Positions 1 to 16,192 of a stretch of 64,000 nt of DNA are shown in pieces. Source of the stretch: Hirundichthys speculiger (lineage: Eukaryota > Chordata > Actinopteri > Beloniformes > Exocoetidae); the NCBI GenBank assembly GCA_018398805.1, contig JAGFBZ010002330.1:124001-188000 (forward strand). Direction: 5' to 3'. Both the position numbers and the translations under genes were made by a program. Numbering within the stretch: position 1 is the stretch's first letter; each line of letters opens with the position of its first letter. The notes beneath the pieces were generated by a model. It made no database searches. It was not told the origin of the DNA and saw only the letters and a list, made by a program, of their open reading frames with translations.

Positions 1-688
1 ACAAATGTGACTTAGCTATTATAACAGAGTTGTAGAAAAGACTGTAAACACTCTATATTTATACAGTTAATAATAAAAGAGACTTCAACTCAAAGGATCC
101 GACACATGGATGAATCTTTCTCCTGCACCATTAAATAACAAACCCTAAGTGATACAATTTCATCTGGGATATCCAATTTTATTACTGTTATTATTTTAAA
201 ATATGGAGCAGAATATACAGTGTGCACCGAGGCGAAGACAGAGAGGAAATGTGCACTGAAAGGGAAATAAACGCATTGAGTTTCAATGGCTGTGATTTCC
301 AGTAATGAGCTCCACACATTAAAGTTTAATTTACAGCAGCTAATGTCAGAGAAAGGAAAATCAAATGTTGAGGAGCTTTAAGGTGGGAACAAAAAGTGGA
401 GTTCAGATGAGCTGTCAATTAACAGCTGGTGCACTGACTGAGCCCATACTAACCTTTTTTTTTTAATTGTTGAAACAGACTAAAAGTAGAATAATAGGAA
501 TATATTTTCAAAAACTAATATAGAAAGGATGATTGTGCAGATGTGTGGCCACCACTCTTTGTTACAACAACCCTCCTTTTAAGAGTTAAAACTCAAGTTC
601 ATCTATGTATAGGCTGGTGGGCTGAGTGCCCAGGATGTTTCTGTTGCCAAGAAGATCTTGAGGAGTCAGAGAATGAAGTGGAGCAGAT

Positions 689-699
689 GTGTGTGTGTA

Positions 700-739
<40 letters not shown>
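689..739. repeat. GT microsatellite
   Basis: An imperfect then perfect GT repeat, interrupted at GTATGTGTTT. It can adopt a Z-DNA form and is a likely polymorphic marker. Confidence 0.95.
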
Positions 740-741
<2 letters not shown>

Positions 742-1599
742 GCTTGGGTGGTGGCCTCCCTTCTCCTTGTAAATACAGCAGCATTGTTGTGCTGGCACGG
801 CATCCTCCCTTTGTCTTAGTACTGCTAAGTACTGGATAATGTCATTTCACACCACCTGCCCCCAGGCTTCATTAAAAATACATGAATGGGCTATCTTATG
901 AGGAACAGGTGCTATTGTTTGTCCCTCAAGACCCAGCACTAAGGATCTGACTCGGAATACTTGAAGAGGAGCATCTGTAGTGATCAGTCAGACAGACTTG
1001 GCTGCGGTCCCCATCTCCGCAAGTACGCGCTCCAACAGAGGTTTCTGGGGGAACTCAGCCGCCTTGCTACATGTATCATCAATTCAGGCGATCTGATGAA
1101 GGCTGTAGCAGGGCAGCAAGTAATCTGTTTCCCTCAAGAGGAGATGCTGGTGTTTGATAAATACACTCAACTTGCAGTTCTGTTGCAAGTAGGGTTACTG
1201 TACAAGTACCATGTCAAAAGAGCTCTTTCATAGTTCAGGAACAAGTTCCAGTTGTAATTTTACTACTTCGAAAATCCAAATTGTAATTTAATGTAATTGA
1301 ATCTTAACAAGAATACATCGAGCAAATGAAACAAGAAATCACTGCCCAGGCTCAACAGTCTGTTCAGCTGGATGTAACGATGGCCAGTCTAGAGGTTAGA
1401 TGGCAGAGAGTGAGGAAGTTAGGGATATTCAACTTTCGGATGAAATTAATTAAAAGTTCCTGTTGCAATAATACTATATCATGAAAGTAGAAGCATCTCT
1501 TCATCTCAGTTTATTAAAACAACAGCTAACAACAACAGTAGGTATACCACAACAAAAGGATTTCCTGCAGGGCACTGTTTACAACGAAGTGACCACTTT

Positions 1600-1885
1600 T
1601 ATGCCTTTCTGTGACTCTTCCAGTCTCTCTGGGTCTCTTCCGTAACCTGCCGATGATACCCCATGACCCTCAAAACTAAGCAGCAGCTTCTCTCTGAAAA
1701 CATCCTGTTTAAAGCTTGGAAATGGCCAGGTACTGTTGATCGATTGTTAAGGTTTCTTGGACTCATGATGTGTGGGGGGCAGTGACAGAAAGCTGCTTGT
1801 GCTGTAAAAGTGCCTTGAGCGGTCCCTGGATGGACCAGAAAGGTGCTATGTAAGCACATTGTTGTTGTTGATGTCAAAATGTTTA
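1600..1885 (+). mobile_element. Diverged non-LTR retrotransposon (LINE/SINE) 3' end, probable
   Basis: The segment around 1800-1860 reads GCTGTAAAAGTGCCTTGAGC then GGTGCTATGTAAGCACATT and ends in TTGTTGTTGTTG. This pattern (GTAAAG-GCCTTGAG, then a GCGCTATATAAG-like motif, then a short simple repeat) is a common 3' tail of fish L2-like retroelements. Upstream sequence from about 1600 may be the degraded end of the reverse-transcriptase frame, but that is a guess. The left edge is uncertain and I do not assign a family name. Confidence 0.5.
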
Positions 1886-4548
1886 GATACAAATTGTCTG
1901 TGTACCAGAACATTTAGTGGTTGATGACACTTGTTGTGATGTATGTGGTTACTTTGTTAGAGAACAGCATGTGGTGTAATAATTATTGAAACAGTTGGAC
2001 ATGCACATTCAAAAGCTTAGAGATAGTCAAATTAACTTGTAAATGTTGTAGTCCATTCCAAAACATCCTTAACAGTCGATGAGTATAGTGTACATAAACA
2101 AATATACACAAAATTCTGCTTAATATGGAATTATTAAACTAATGAAATGCCTTTTCAAATACTGACATTTCTGTATTTCAACAGGCAATTATGAAAATAA
2201 AAAAAATGAATGATTGATTTTTTTTTTTTTTTTTAGTTATAAGCCTTCACCTACAACACAAATCCAAGCTGTTGCAAAACACTCAGTGCAAATGGAGATG
2301 TACAGCACATTACAGCGCTCACTTGGGGCCCTGTCAACACCGATGCTCCTCACTGTCCGTTATAGCCTCTGTAAAATACCCCCGAGACCACAAGATCCCC
2401 TGCTGACTTTCTCTCTGAACCCTGATTCACTTCCATGTGCTGATCTGCTCTTAAATGAGCTGCTCACTGTAGACCACAATGTACAATATGATGGAAACTG
2501 TGAGAGTTTGGATTGTTACTGTCACTATCATTAAGCCTTAATAAGATTATATTCAAAATGGGCAAAAAAAAAAAAAATTGCTCTGTTTCCGCGGTGGTCC
2601 ATGATTATTAGCTTTAAAGTACCTGTGAGATTCAGGGTTCTTCAATTCTGATTAATTGCTCCTTAAGATCTTTTAACACACCTTTTACACACACAGATTC
2701 TTATCATGGATATGTTCTGCATTCATTTGCAATGAGGGAACTCATTAAAAAGTTTAAAAAAAAAACAACAATGTGACTGCATGCTGGAGTCCATCATAAT
2801 CCTGATAGATCATTTACATGACAGATACCTCTCACATTAGGAAAAAAAAAAAAAATCACTTTCAGCTGTCATTCAGAGGAGGATGCACATCGGATTGATA
2901 TCTAATTTTAATAAGATTCATAGGCCTCGCTACATTTATTTCTCACATTTTCTGTTGGAGGTGCTCAGTAATTTCACCTGAGAAGGATAGACTCCAGATG
3001 ATTCTGTAAGAACTGACAGCCCTGCCCCCCCCCCAACCCCCCCACAGAACTGCACACCAAGCACCCAAGAGTAGAAACCACCTTTTGTGATCCATTTAAA
3101 GCAAAAGTGATCTTGAGCTCGCTGGTAAGTCTGGCTACATTCCAACAGCAGTACGCACAGTAAAACTGACGCGAGACAGCAGGATATGTTTAACACCCGC
3201 CACTGTGTACACAGCCCGCTGGGTGTACACTGTACTGGAGCTTAACCAGGAGGAAAATCACTCAGTGGAGTCATTTCTGCTGAATACTCTGTAACTTCAG
3301 TATTTTTTTTCCCCAATGACACAATCAACATTTCTTTCTTTCTTTTTTTTTTTTTAAGCACATATTGCTGCTGCTTGCTTACTGCTATGTATGAGAAACA
3401 GTTGCATCACATGGCAGACTGACACTAAGCAGATGTGCAGTGGTGTTTGGATTTGTCTCTAACTAATGGTAATCAGACGAATGGATCAATAGATTATAAG
3501 CAGACTGTGATTCTACAGACTCCTGCTCTTGAATAAAGGTCTTAATTTGACCACCCACTCATCTGAAGCACATTATTATCCTGCATTATTATCCTGCTTC
3601 TCCTGCTCAGGAAATTACAATGGGGAGGGAAAATATCCAGGAGGTCACCAACAAAGGGCCCTTCTCCTGATCGGGTCTCTGTCCTTTTACTATTCCTCCC
3701 TTCTTGTATTTGAAACCCTTGTATGACACCTTTAACTACAAAATCAAAGACAGACCACTAGTAGGCACAACCCGTAATGTTCTATCTGCTTCCTCAGGGC
3801 CCAGCATCAGCTCTGGCATTAAAAAGTCAGAACTGTTTGCTTAGGACAGTGTCTTAAAATGCTCTCTTCATGTGTTAAACCTTGCTGTTTTAGATGAAAT
3901 GCAGCAAATCCACACAATGGAGTGTGGTTAGGCCATCTAGAAGGAATAAAGTATGGAGACTCACGCTTCTAGTAATTTCTTCCACAGTACAAGAAGGCTT
4001 TGTGGACAACCACCATTCCAATATGTCTCTATTGAGTCAATGAGGGCTTAAAAGCAAGGTCACGCTGCCTAATACACCCCAACCCAAATCCCTCCACTTT
4101 ACCCACCTCCACCTCATGCCTCCTCTTGGCTTCCTCAAAATTCTGGATAAAACTGCAGGCTACTATTTGCTTAACTACAGTGCCTGGCATTTACAGGAAT
4201 TCTGTACATCGTTTAAATTTAATATAGTGATGGTCTTAAATGCTGAGAGAACAAAAAATTAAAGCCTAACCTCAAATGAGACTCAGTGCTATAAAAAAGA
4301 TGGATAAAAAGTAAAATACATTTACAGATAGGTCAACGCATATATAAGATTTAAATCATGCATAAATGCAAAAAGAAAATCTAACTTTATTGGCCTTGAA
4401 AGTTTGTTTCTGAAGAGAATAAATGTCAAAATCAGGCCTCAAGGTGTCTTCTTGCTTTAACTGGTGAAACTAAGCAGAGAAATTCTTCATGCTTCAGATG
4501 TCTTTTACATCACACTCTGTTTAGGATTCTAAACCCACTATAAGTTTT

Positions 4549-4611
4549 ATATATATATGGGTGTGTGTGTGTACGGTGTGTGTGTGTTGGTGTGCGTGTG
4601 TGTGTGTGTGT
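4549..4611. repeat. Compound TA/GT microsatellite
   Basis: A short TA run passes into GT repeats interrupted by ACG, TTG and GCG units. Confidence 0.95.
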
Positions 4612-6177
4612 ACAGAAATGGGCATAAGGTGAATTACCTCAGGACCCTTTTTGTCCATGTAAAGTCCTAAAGAACATTAGACATGGGGCTATCAGATAGC
4701 CAGCTACATCCATGTAATGTAAACAGAGCTGGGAAAGTGGGAAATAGAGAGATTTAACCTTATGAGGCTAATGAAGTAATGTGTGTTAAAGGTTTTAAAT
4801 ATCTAAATGCTTTACCTGTCCAGTACTGACTGTTGACAGTTTTATAGAAGTAAATACCAGCTAAATGTTCTTTGTTGAATTTGGATTCCATGTGCTATTT
4901 CTCACCATAAAGTTTATAGTTTTTTTCAAAAATGTCTTCAAAAATGTATTTAAGATCTAAGGGAAAATCCTCTTTTGTAGCTATTGAGTTAATGAGACTA
5001 AAGCACGACTACCCCTAATTGGCATGATCTGACTGTGCACACCACAAGTGAGTTTCCTGTTCTCCTTTAAGAAACTGAGGCTCTGTCTTCGCCATTACGT
5101 CCCAGCTGCTGGGGCCACAAAACACGACACAACAGAGACCATTCTGTTGTTTGGCAGAGAGCACGCCTGTCTGAAGGGGCAACGTTATTAGACACAAGTG
5201 TGCTCAGACTTTTAAACATGCTCAGATATCACCATAACGAAGCACAAGAGAAGACAGCGAGTTTTATAAAAGACAGAACAAGAGAGGTCAAACAAAAAGA
5301 CTCTTTAAGAATTGGTAATGAAATTTATGGAAATGTCAAAAGACAAAAAAAAAAAAAAAAACATAGGATTTGGATATTTGATTAAAAAAAAAAAAAACTA
5401 TAAAGACAAATAGTTCATTCATTGTGTTCTTGTAGGGAATGCTTGGACTCTCGTTCGCCCCCAAAACAAAAAGCGCCTTTTTTTTTTTTCCTTTGCCATG
5501 GGCTGAATGCTTTGCTTTGCCACCCCGGCCCTAAGAAAACATGCGCCCCTTTCTCGCTGCCTGCACACAGTGGAGTCTATTAATGCAGCTCCTTTCCCCT
5601 GAGAGTGCGCCCACTGCCCAGGATGACGGCCACGTAAAGCCAATCCAAAGACAAAACAGTTTGCACAACGTTAGCAGAGAAAATACAGTGCAGTCAACAT
5701 CACACTGGTGGATTTGTTCTCCCTCAGCTGACGTTTTTCCTTACTCAGGTTAGGATACAATGAGTGTTAAGTGTAGGCGCTTTCCCTTCATCCAGGGAAG
5801 GTTTGAGGAGTTGTAAACAGGTGCAGGCGTTATTCAGGTCTAACGTGACAGCACTCCATTTACAGCATTTGTTCAGTATTGACGTTCACATATTATCATT
5901 ATTTAGCACTGTGTGTAACTCAAAAAGGCAAATTCACGTTCCAGTACAGCAGATAATCTTCTGTCTCGTGTTGTCACTTGTGAAAGCTGTTGGAAAGCTG
6001 GAAGTTTGTGTGTTAATTTAACCCATCTCAGGCATGCTTTAGAAACCCCTCAGGTGACTAATTTTGAATAGACCCTCAGGTGTGATTTTGCATATTACAG
6101 TGGTTCATGTGGCACCTCTCATATGGAGCCACTTAATTATCGCTGCTTAAAACACCAAGGTGTCTGAATACAAAGGC

Positions 6178-6212
6178 AAATTACACAAATGCCTGGCTTC
6201 TTTGTGTAATTT
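6178..6212. repeat. 12-bp perfect inverted repeat
   Basis: AAATTACACAAA (6178-6189) is matched by TTTGTGTAATTT (6201-6212) across an 11-base spacer. A SOX-type site TACAAAG lies just upstream at 6169-6175. Confidence 0.8.
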
Positions 6213-8580
6213 CCAGCAATAATTAATCTGTGTTTGTCTACATTCTTCCCTCATTGGCAAAGTAGGGACAAGCAAGCATATGTTTAGCGTTGGAAGACAC
6301 TGTCACTCTTGCCTGAAGCCAGACTTTGTTTGTACATATTATATATCAGCTGTGTGATTACTTTGCATCATTGGAAAAACCATCGCTGCTGCTTCTGAGG
6401 GCGTTCCTCTCACACCTTTTGGTGCATCATTAAGTTTTAACAGGGCCATGATGGCTTTATTGTTTAAATTGCACATGACTTTGTTTAACATCAGCATTTC
6501 TTCTGCTTCCTGACAAGGAGTCGCATTTCATAACTAATTAAATTGATCCCTCCGCCCCACCGATAGAGTCCACTAAATGGAATTATTTGTATCCAAGTGT
6601 CAATATATTAAATCACAGGGGCTAATGAGTCGGGTCACTGCTTTCTTTTATCTTCAGTCTTGCATGTGCACATCTTCATCAGCTAACAGTCTCCTTAAAT
6701 GGAGGATGAACATGCTGGACTGAGCCTCCCTGGGTGAAAGCCAAGGCTGCCTGGCTAGATTGTTAATGCCCTCACATAATCCTACTAGCGAGCTAACACA
6801 GTGGCCCTCAACAAACACGAGGGAAAGAACTGGCAGCGCAGAATTTGCACAGAACACACACACTTAAAACACACACACATTATTATTTCCCTGCTCTATT
6901 ATTCTCTTATTATCATGTTAACAGCTCCAGCCTAGCTGCGCTAATTGGGGGACTTACAGATTCTCTTTAACAATGTCTATTTTTGTGCTTTTTTTTTTTC
7001 TTTGCCAGTGCAATAATAACAACCTCACACAGAGAAAATCATTTGTTCTGGGGAGACAACAAAAGCATCTGAGAATACACAAATTAGCTTTCTTTATGCA
7101 ATTACTAAATGCCCTTGTGTTTATTTAAACTAGTCTGACTGATGTAAAATATTTGCTATAATCGTGTCGTGTGGGAAGATTTTTGATTCACTAAATTGGT
7201 AACCCAACAGAATAGGAGCGTACATTTGTGGACTGGGTAATATGCATGTTTCTTTTTATAATGATAAAAAGAAAAAAATGATCAACCAGTTGCACAAAAG
7301 GCAGTTATTCATTATCATATTGACAGGGGCTTGCTTTGTTTATGCTGCGAGAGCTGGTGAGATTTCTGCAGCTGTAAAGTAACAGGCTTGATACTCCCTC
7401 TGTAGTAAAACGCTGCGTTTAGCTTGTGAGGACGGGAACACTGAATGCACAACAATCATTTGTGGGAAACTGCCTAACAGTGGCAAAGACCTTGCGCTGG
7501 CTCGATGATTTGTGTTGCAACAGGACCATGACCCCTGACCCCAACCCCCCTCAAACTACATGTGAAGCACACTAGAAGGACATAACAACAAGACTGTGTA
7601 AAACCTTTAGTGGCACTGCTAAATCTAGGAAGTGGCTTGTATTGAATATCTTGAGGGGAAAAAAAAAAAAACAACTTAAGAGCTTTTGGGTGTGTTTGAC
7701 GCAGGGCAACTGTCGTGCCATATCTGCGACGCACATGTAAGACAAAAGCTAAAATCTGGATTTGCCAAGTTATTACAGCTTTTTTTGCAGTTATTTTAAA
7801 AAGCTGGCCAGTTGCTATGGCAACTAAATACAGAAGGAACATTTTTATGTTGTAAAAATACAATATTCCACTGGCACATTTTTAAATGTGTAATGTGTTT
7901 GTAACTGAGGGAAATAAAACATCCACATCAGATATCTATGCATACTTTTTGTCCTGCTGAAATGTAACTGAAAAGGCACTGAAAGTAAGTTAGGTCTCTA
8001 TCCAGAGAAAGTTGTATAAAGTAAAAGGAGCATGTATTCACCTGTGCTCAATCTGGCTCTATGGACATTTAAGTCCTAATTGTATAACAAAGTAAAACAA
8101 CAACATATCACACAGAAGTTAAATACTATATAATTGATAAGATGATCATGGAAATTAGGCCTTAGCCTTTAATAAAAGCAAGTTGTTTTTTTTCAGAGCT
8201 TCATGCTGCAGACACACATAGCTGCTTGTGTGTCTGCTGTGCTCTGCCACATCTCTAAATAAATGTCTCCAAATCTACCACTAGATTGTCCACCTTGCAA
8301 ATTGTTATTAAATGTTAGACATAATTTGAATTTCATCTTTTCTATCTGGGGACCTTTAGCACTGAACGTCAGTTTGCATGTCCCCCTACCGTTTCTCTAC
8401 ACCATTAAAGACATGTGAGAAAGCCTCTTCGACTTTGAAGTGTGCAGTGGACAATGATATACTGGCCTTTTCTCTTTTAATCTCTGGCTTCCCTTTTTAA
8501 ACGGGAGAGATACACACATGCTGTGTTTGTGTGTCCTTGTGGACACAAGGTTAAATGTACAATGTACTTGCACAGATAAT

Positions 8581-8624
8581 GTGTGCGCGTGTGTGTGTGT
8601 GCGCATGTGTGTGTGTGTGAGTGC
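8581..8624. repeat. GT/GC alternating repeat
   Basis: Alternating purine-pyrimidine tract GTGTGCGCGTGTGTG with GCGC steps, a favourable composition for Z-DNA. Confidence 0.9.
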
Positions 8625-11600
8625 ATGCAGTTAGGTTAGAGTTTGAAGCCAGAGCATGTGAAGGAAGAGAACAACAGGTCAAAGGGAGAAAAACAAAACC
8701 AGACCTGCTTGATGAACAGATCATTAAAGGTTTAAAAAAAAAAAAAAAACAAGCGTGGAAAGAAAAACTCTTTTTGGCAGTGACCTTCACTGAAATTATG
8801 ATCCTGCAGATCCAGCATCCCACAGTGTATTCAGGGTTAGCACATGAATGCCACAGTCAATGACAAATAACAATGTCATGGTATGCGATGTATTAATGGA
8901 CAAAAATAAATAAATAAAATGTTGTGGATTAAAAGTGTCCACTCTGTTTCATCTGGGGAGCTGTGCCTTCTCCTGCCTGCTCGTGAAGATAAAGTTCATT
9001 CTGACCTTTCAGTATTAATTCTTTGTGTGTATCAGTGTGGATATCCCTGCGTTCCTGCATACTGCACACATTCACCTCCGTGCGTCTATATGCGTGTTGG
9101 GGAGCCTGTCTGTGACAGCCACAAAAGTTTTTATATCTGCATCTCTGTGCATATATAATACTAATAAATATTTGAACGTGATGTGGCATGGCCACAAACT
9201 GTCACTTCAGTTTCATAGAGATTCCCTTCTTATGTGAGCAGAGTCCAGAAAAGACGCACTGTTAGTAAGAGCAATGTGGCACCATTTTGTCTCCTTTTTC
9301 ACCTTCCTGTATCTCCACTCAACTTTAGATAAATAACTTATTGTACAAACTAGTCCTTTGTTAATGTAGATACGTTAAATCATCACGTGTCTTATAAAAT
9401 CCTCAGTGGTGTTTCAAATTTTCAATTTAATCAGTTAATCTAATCCTTAGATTGAATTAGAGCCAAGATTATTTCAACGATGAGGGATGGACCAACAAAA
9501 TATAAAGATGCTGAGGGAAAAACACACAAAGCCTTGAGCTTTAACTTTTGATAAACCTCTAAAACATCAATGTGCTATCTTAAAACAAGTGACATTGTAA
9601 TCCTGTGGGACAAAGACTAAATCTCTCACCCTTTCTTGCGGGCATGATGAGAAGGGATAATAAGCGGTGCCGATTCAAAAAGGAAACTTGATTGAAGTCA
9701 ATGCTGCATCGCTCCAAAGCACAGTAGCTCAACCTCAAAAACCACACACTTCTGGGAGATTCGGTCTCCACACAAAACGGCCTTGAAAGCACACACATTG
9801 TGTGCCAGCAGCGTCTGGTCGCAGTCCCCATGGTTTTATTGTCCGGACTGTTTACAATGTCCACTACGTGATCACTCACATCATCAATATGAGACCTTAG
9901 CAAGAGAAGAGGCGGATTTTCTTTTACCCTGAAGCCAAAGCAGAAGGACTTTGATGGCAGTAGGGTCTCTAATAAAGTTTAGTGCTCCCCATGCTAAAAG
10001 CAGAGTAACTCAATCCCTCAAGACTGCTTATCACTTTGCTGAAAGTCTGTGACATACAGGCTGGAAGCTTGTTTACAGAACTAATTAAGTCAAAGCTGTT
10101 ATATATTAAAATGGCCAGGACACACTGAAAAGGCAAGGGTAAAGAAAACAGAGTCGACTGGTTTTTATCTAGTCTCCCCGAAACTCCAGCCACAAACCGC
10201 TCTGTGGTGAAACCTGGGTGTAAAACCATGAACACCCTCACAAGGACGGGGAAGACTAATGGATGGTCTGAACCTGGAACTTTGTCTTTAATTGTGAATG
10301 TGTTTTTGTTTGTTTGTTTGTTTAATTTTTAAACCAGGGAAGATCCAAGGAACATTTTGTCAAGGGGAAAACTGGGATCTGCAGGGAAATATTCTGCTTG
10401 AATCTCACTTCAAGTGTTTGAAAGGGGTGAGTATGTTTCCCAATCACGCTCAAATCTCCACCCTCTTTCAAAACTATACTTCAAGAGGAATTCTCAGGTA
10501 TCATCCTTTAACTTTGAAATTAAGAGCCTTTAAAAGTGTTTTTTTTTTCTTTCCTACGGCTGTGCCCTTACACTCGATGAGCACAAGTAAAGGGTCCTCT
10601 GTGATATAAGTAGTGCTCGTTTTTCAGCAGTGTATAAGGTACTTCATTTTAGAGTGTTTTCCACACAGAGTGACTTCTTGTCTTCAGCGGAGTGTAGTAT
10701 GGAATAATTTTTTCAATAAACTGTCCACTGTTTAAGTGAAAGGTTGAGGCTAGTGGTTTCTCAAGAGTATGCTGAGAGTGCAGTCTTGCTCTTGAAAGAG
10801 GCGCTTTGATGCCCTAACAGCAAATCTGGTTATTGTGCTGTTTGAGCAGAAGTTTTCTTTGCCACTAAACTTGAGAAGAACAAATTATGTTTTGTAGTGG
10901 CGTTATGCTCCATGTAGAGCAAATGAAAAGAAAACCGCTGCTTAGCAAAGTACAACAAGTGGTTTCCCTTGTGGGGTATGTTAAAAGGTAAGAAATGTAT
11001 CTGGAAATGATGACATGCTCAATGAGACACGGTAGCAACATCATAATCTAAGTGAATGTTTTATGAAAAGAGACAGTAACAGGGAGAGTTCTCAGTTAGA
11101 GGAAAAAGTACAGGAGGAGGAGGTGAATGGAGAAGGATGTGCCTGACACCAAACATACCCAGCAGGATAACGTTAGCTTCACAAAGACATCCAGGCTCAC
11201 AGCCTTGACCACTGCCAGTGACCAGCCTTGGATTTCCCTGTGCAGTCTGAACATGTCCAGCTGCCTGGGTGGTCTTTCACTGCACCTCTGGGTTGTGTAT
11301 GATGCCACGTAACTAACACACTAACAGGACACAGCGAGTGTGGCCGTGTTTGGCATGGGGGGCTTTATTAAAAAAATCTTATGATTTAGTGCAAAAGGTT
11401 AAGCGCAGGAAAAAAATAAGATGAACAAGAAAATAAAAAGAGAGGAAAGAAAATGCCAGATACACAGCACGTCAACAATGTAAGTTTCAACAGCTCTTGT
11501 GCTGCGTGAGAGCGTACTGCATTTCCCTTCTGAGACCAGCAAATTTCAGAGGCATTTACCAGCCTCTTTCATGTTCCCCACCTCCAGGCTCTCCTCCATC

Positions 11601-12008
11601 AACAGGACTCATTAGCTGTTGTTACTTTTCACTCTTTTTTCATTCATTAAGATGTGCTAATTATTTGCCTCCATATTTTAAAACCCTCCCAATTACCAAA
11701 AAGACAATTGACATTAGATGAAAATGACAATTGCTAGTGTGACATAGAAATTTAAGATAAAGAGATACGAAATATAAATAAAAGGAGGGGGAAAATGAGA
11801 CGATTGGACTAAATTAAGCTTTCAGTGTTATTTACTTTAATGTTTAATTTATTGATCTGTGCCACTAAACCCAGACACTTGGCTCATGGTGGCAACGGTA
11901 GTGTTGCCGATTACAGTTAAGAGGCAGAAACATTGAAGTAATCACTGTGGAGAGAGTTGGAGGTGTGAGCTTTAGTTTTAGAGGCCCGACAGAAGTGCGA
12001 TCACTGAC

Positions 12009-12077
12009 CTGGATCTGCTGCTGGAGGAGGTTGATTTTGTGCTGCTGCTGCAGAAGCTGCTGTTGTTGTCTTGCAAT
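12009..12077 (-). CDS. sox6: SOX6, fifth coding exon (residues 236-258): Q-box
   Basis: This 69-base exon has acceptor TTCTCAACCAG|ATTGCAAG (starts at 12077) and donor CAG|GTCAGTGA (ends at 12009). It encodes [20 protein letters not shown] then QIQ, identical to the Q-box of known vertebrate SOX5/SOX6. Phase is 0 at both ends, so the 23-residue cassette could be skipped in frame. The next coding exon should begin VQGHMPP, but I found no such sequence between 1 and 12008. The gene therefore continues off the left edge of the window with the HMG box and 3' UTR. Confidence 0.96.
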
Positions 12078-13912
<1,835 letters not shown>

Positions 13913-16192
13913 TCATGCAAACCTGACAGAAAGGTTTCAAAGAGGCCATGATTTAATAAGAATCGTGAAGACTTTTGGAAAACAAGACTGCAGAATGTTC
14001 CTGACTTAGTTTACTGCTAAATATAGAAAAGTAACCATGCTGCACACACCGATCATCACATTGAGCCATTATAGTATACACAATATTTAATACAAAGACA
14101 ACCACACAGGCAGCAACCAACTGCAGGGAATTCGCTGGAAAGTGTTAAGGTCACACACAGCCTGGAGTTGATGATTTTTGCTAAAGCTGGTGTTCACAGC
14201 TTTCAAAGAAAGAAAGGGAAGGAATTGTTCCGTACTCATGGACAAAGAGCTGCAGGGAGCTGTCAAACTGAGATGGCAGCTTGTATTAGACTTCCAATGG
14301 TAGTTAAAGAGAAAGTGTTGAGACCGGTCTGTGAAAAAGCTTTCAGATGTGGCTACATGTCAACATATCACAATAGAAATTAGAAATTGAGTATTTTGTG
14401 CAGCATGTAGAAGTTCGGATTGCACTATGGCAATAATCCAAAAGAGATTTTGATCAAACTCTCACTTATGCATGTGCATACTTCAAGAAAGAAAAAAGCA
14501 ATGACAGAACAATAGTTCGTCTCTCTCTACAGCTCAATGTCCACACTGTGCAATTGAGAGCACAGCTCCACTGCACTGGTCTCTCCGTCCGCCTAATCAA
14601 TGCTAAGTGATTCTACCATTGACTTACACAGCCAACATAATTGCCAGTGAGAGGCTAGACAGTAACTCACTCTCCACCCACCGCACTACTGTGTGACAAG
14701 CTGATCTAGGGGAACAGACAAAAAAAAAAGGAAAAAAAAAACAGAAGTAAAACCGACAAAAGAGACAGAGAGAGACATTTAGAGAAAGGGAGGTGGATAA
14801 AAGCATCGAGATCCAGATAACAGTACAGCAATGTCTGGCCTGGGGCCAGCAGGAGCTGAATTCTTTCCTGGGTGTCTTCCTCCTGTCTTTGACCACATCT
14901 GTCTTGAGTTTCTCCGAGAGCTCCCAGGGGCCCTCTCCACTCAAACTATTTTAATTTGACTAAACACCTGATTTATTTTATCTCTCCGATGAGGAAAGCC
15001 GTTTGTCTTAATAGGGCCTGTCAGACTCCAGAACCCATTCAGGGCAATTTACTGGCAGGCTTGTCTGAACCTCAGTTCGCCCCTCGCTCTGCCTCTGCTG
15101 CCTGCTGCAATGGAAGAGAGCTGCAATTCTCCATTTATCCTCCTGACGAAAAAAAAAAAGCACCTAAAAGCAGCTATTCATTGGGCATGTGAGCTGTTTC
15201 CAAGGCCTGAATTGACTTCTTATTCAACCAACTACACTTGTTGTGAATGGCTTATCTGTAAAATTGATACAATCAGCACCAGTTTTATTAACCTTTGGCT
15301 GTGTTCATGAAGGAGCTGCCTTTTGCAGGTCACTCGCAAGATACATCAGGCAATGTCACAATAAATCAGTGCTGTCAATACTGCATTTGGAAGAAGAAGG
15401 AGAAATGAACAAAGAAACAAAGAGAAGAAAGGCAGGAGGAGAGAAGAAAAAGGAAATTCATCATCAAGTGAAGCTCCTTTAGAGCACCAGGTCATGGATG
15501 ACTTTTAGCAGGGAGCTCAACATCTGGAATCAGTGACGCCCTTTCAGCTTGGAAATTGACATTTTTATCAGGTCACCCACTTGTTTAGGATCAAGTCAGC
15601 AAAAAGTCACATAAAATTGAAAAAAAAAGTATGTTGAACATACAGCAAATATTGTGTATTTTGTTACTGTATGGATGAATATGCAGGGAAACAATTGCTT
15701 CGGACCCACAGTGGCATCTGAAAGTGGGGTCCCTCATCCTGCTTGGACACCACAAGAATACTAACAAAGGGCCCATTGCTTTGATGTTGAGCTACAATGT
15801 GGGAATCCCAAAGCATATATGTGCTGCAGTTGTCTATTTTAATCATTTAATCTTTTTTGGTTTGTATGTTAACACTGAAATGTCACCAGCTATTCAAGAA
15901 TGATTCCGAATAATGGTGAAAACTGACAACATGATCTAAATATAAAAACATGGTGGAAGAATTTCACCTTGGAGACAGTACACAACTGAGCAGAAAATCA
16001 GACCCATCTGTTTTTTTTTTGTTGGCTGGTTAGTGTTAAAAATCTCTTTCTTCCTGCTTTAAATTATGGATCAGCTTTAAAATGCAGATAAAACTTTTAT
16101 TGGGTGGTACAGAAGAGGAGAGTCGTGGTCTGCGTCTGACCAGCCTGCTGACAAAAGAGGCCGTTTCCTGCATATTGCATGGCTTTTAACAG

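Larger units (their letters stand above)
1..12008 (-). other. sox6: SOX6 intron, partial (downstream of the Q-box exon)
   Basis: At least 12.0 kb of non-coding sequence follows the donor at 12008. It holds GT microsatellites near 0.7, 4.6 and 8.6 kb and a retroelement-like tail near 1.8 kb. A stretch resembling a conserved element lies around 6.1-6.9 kb. The open reading frames here are short, show no recognisable domain and mostly run through repeats. I saw no convincing further SOX6 exon. Confidence 0.75.

Noticed and set aside
961..1233. A 90-codon plus-strand open frame
   Set aside because: It lacks a conventional ATG (starts at TTG), shows no recognisable domain, and has no convincing splice signals. 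Likely chance.
8551..8823. Open frames with THTHTH or CVCVCV stretches (also at 0.6, 35.0 and 53.7 kb)
   Set aside because: They are translations of GT/CA microsatellites, not proteins.
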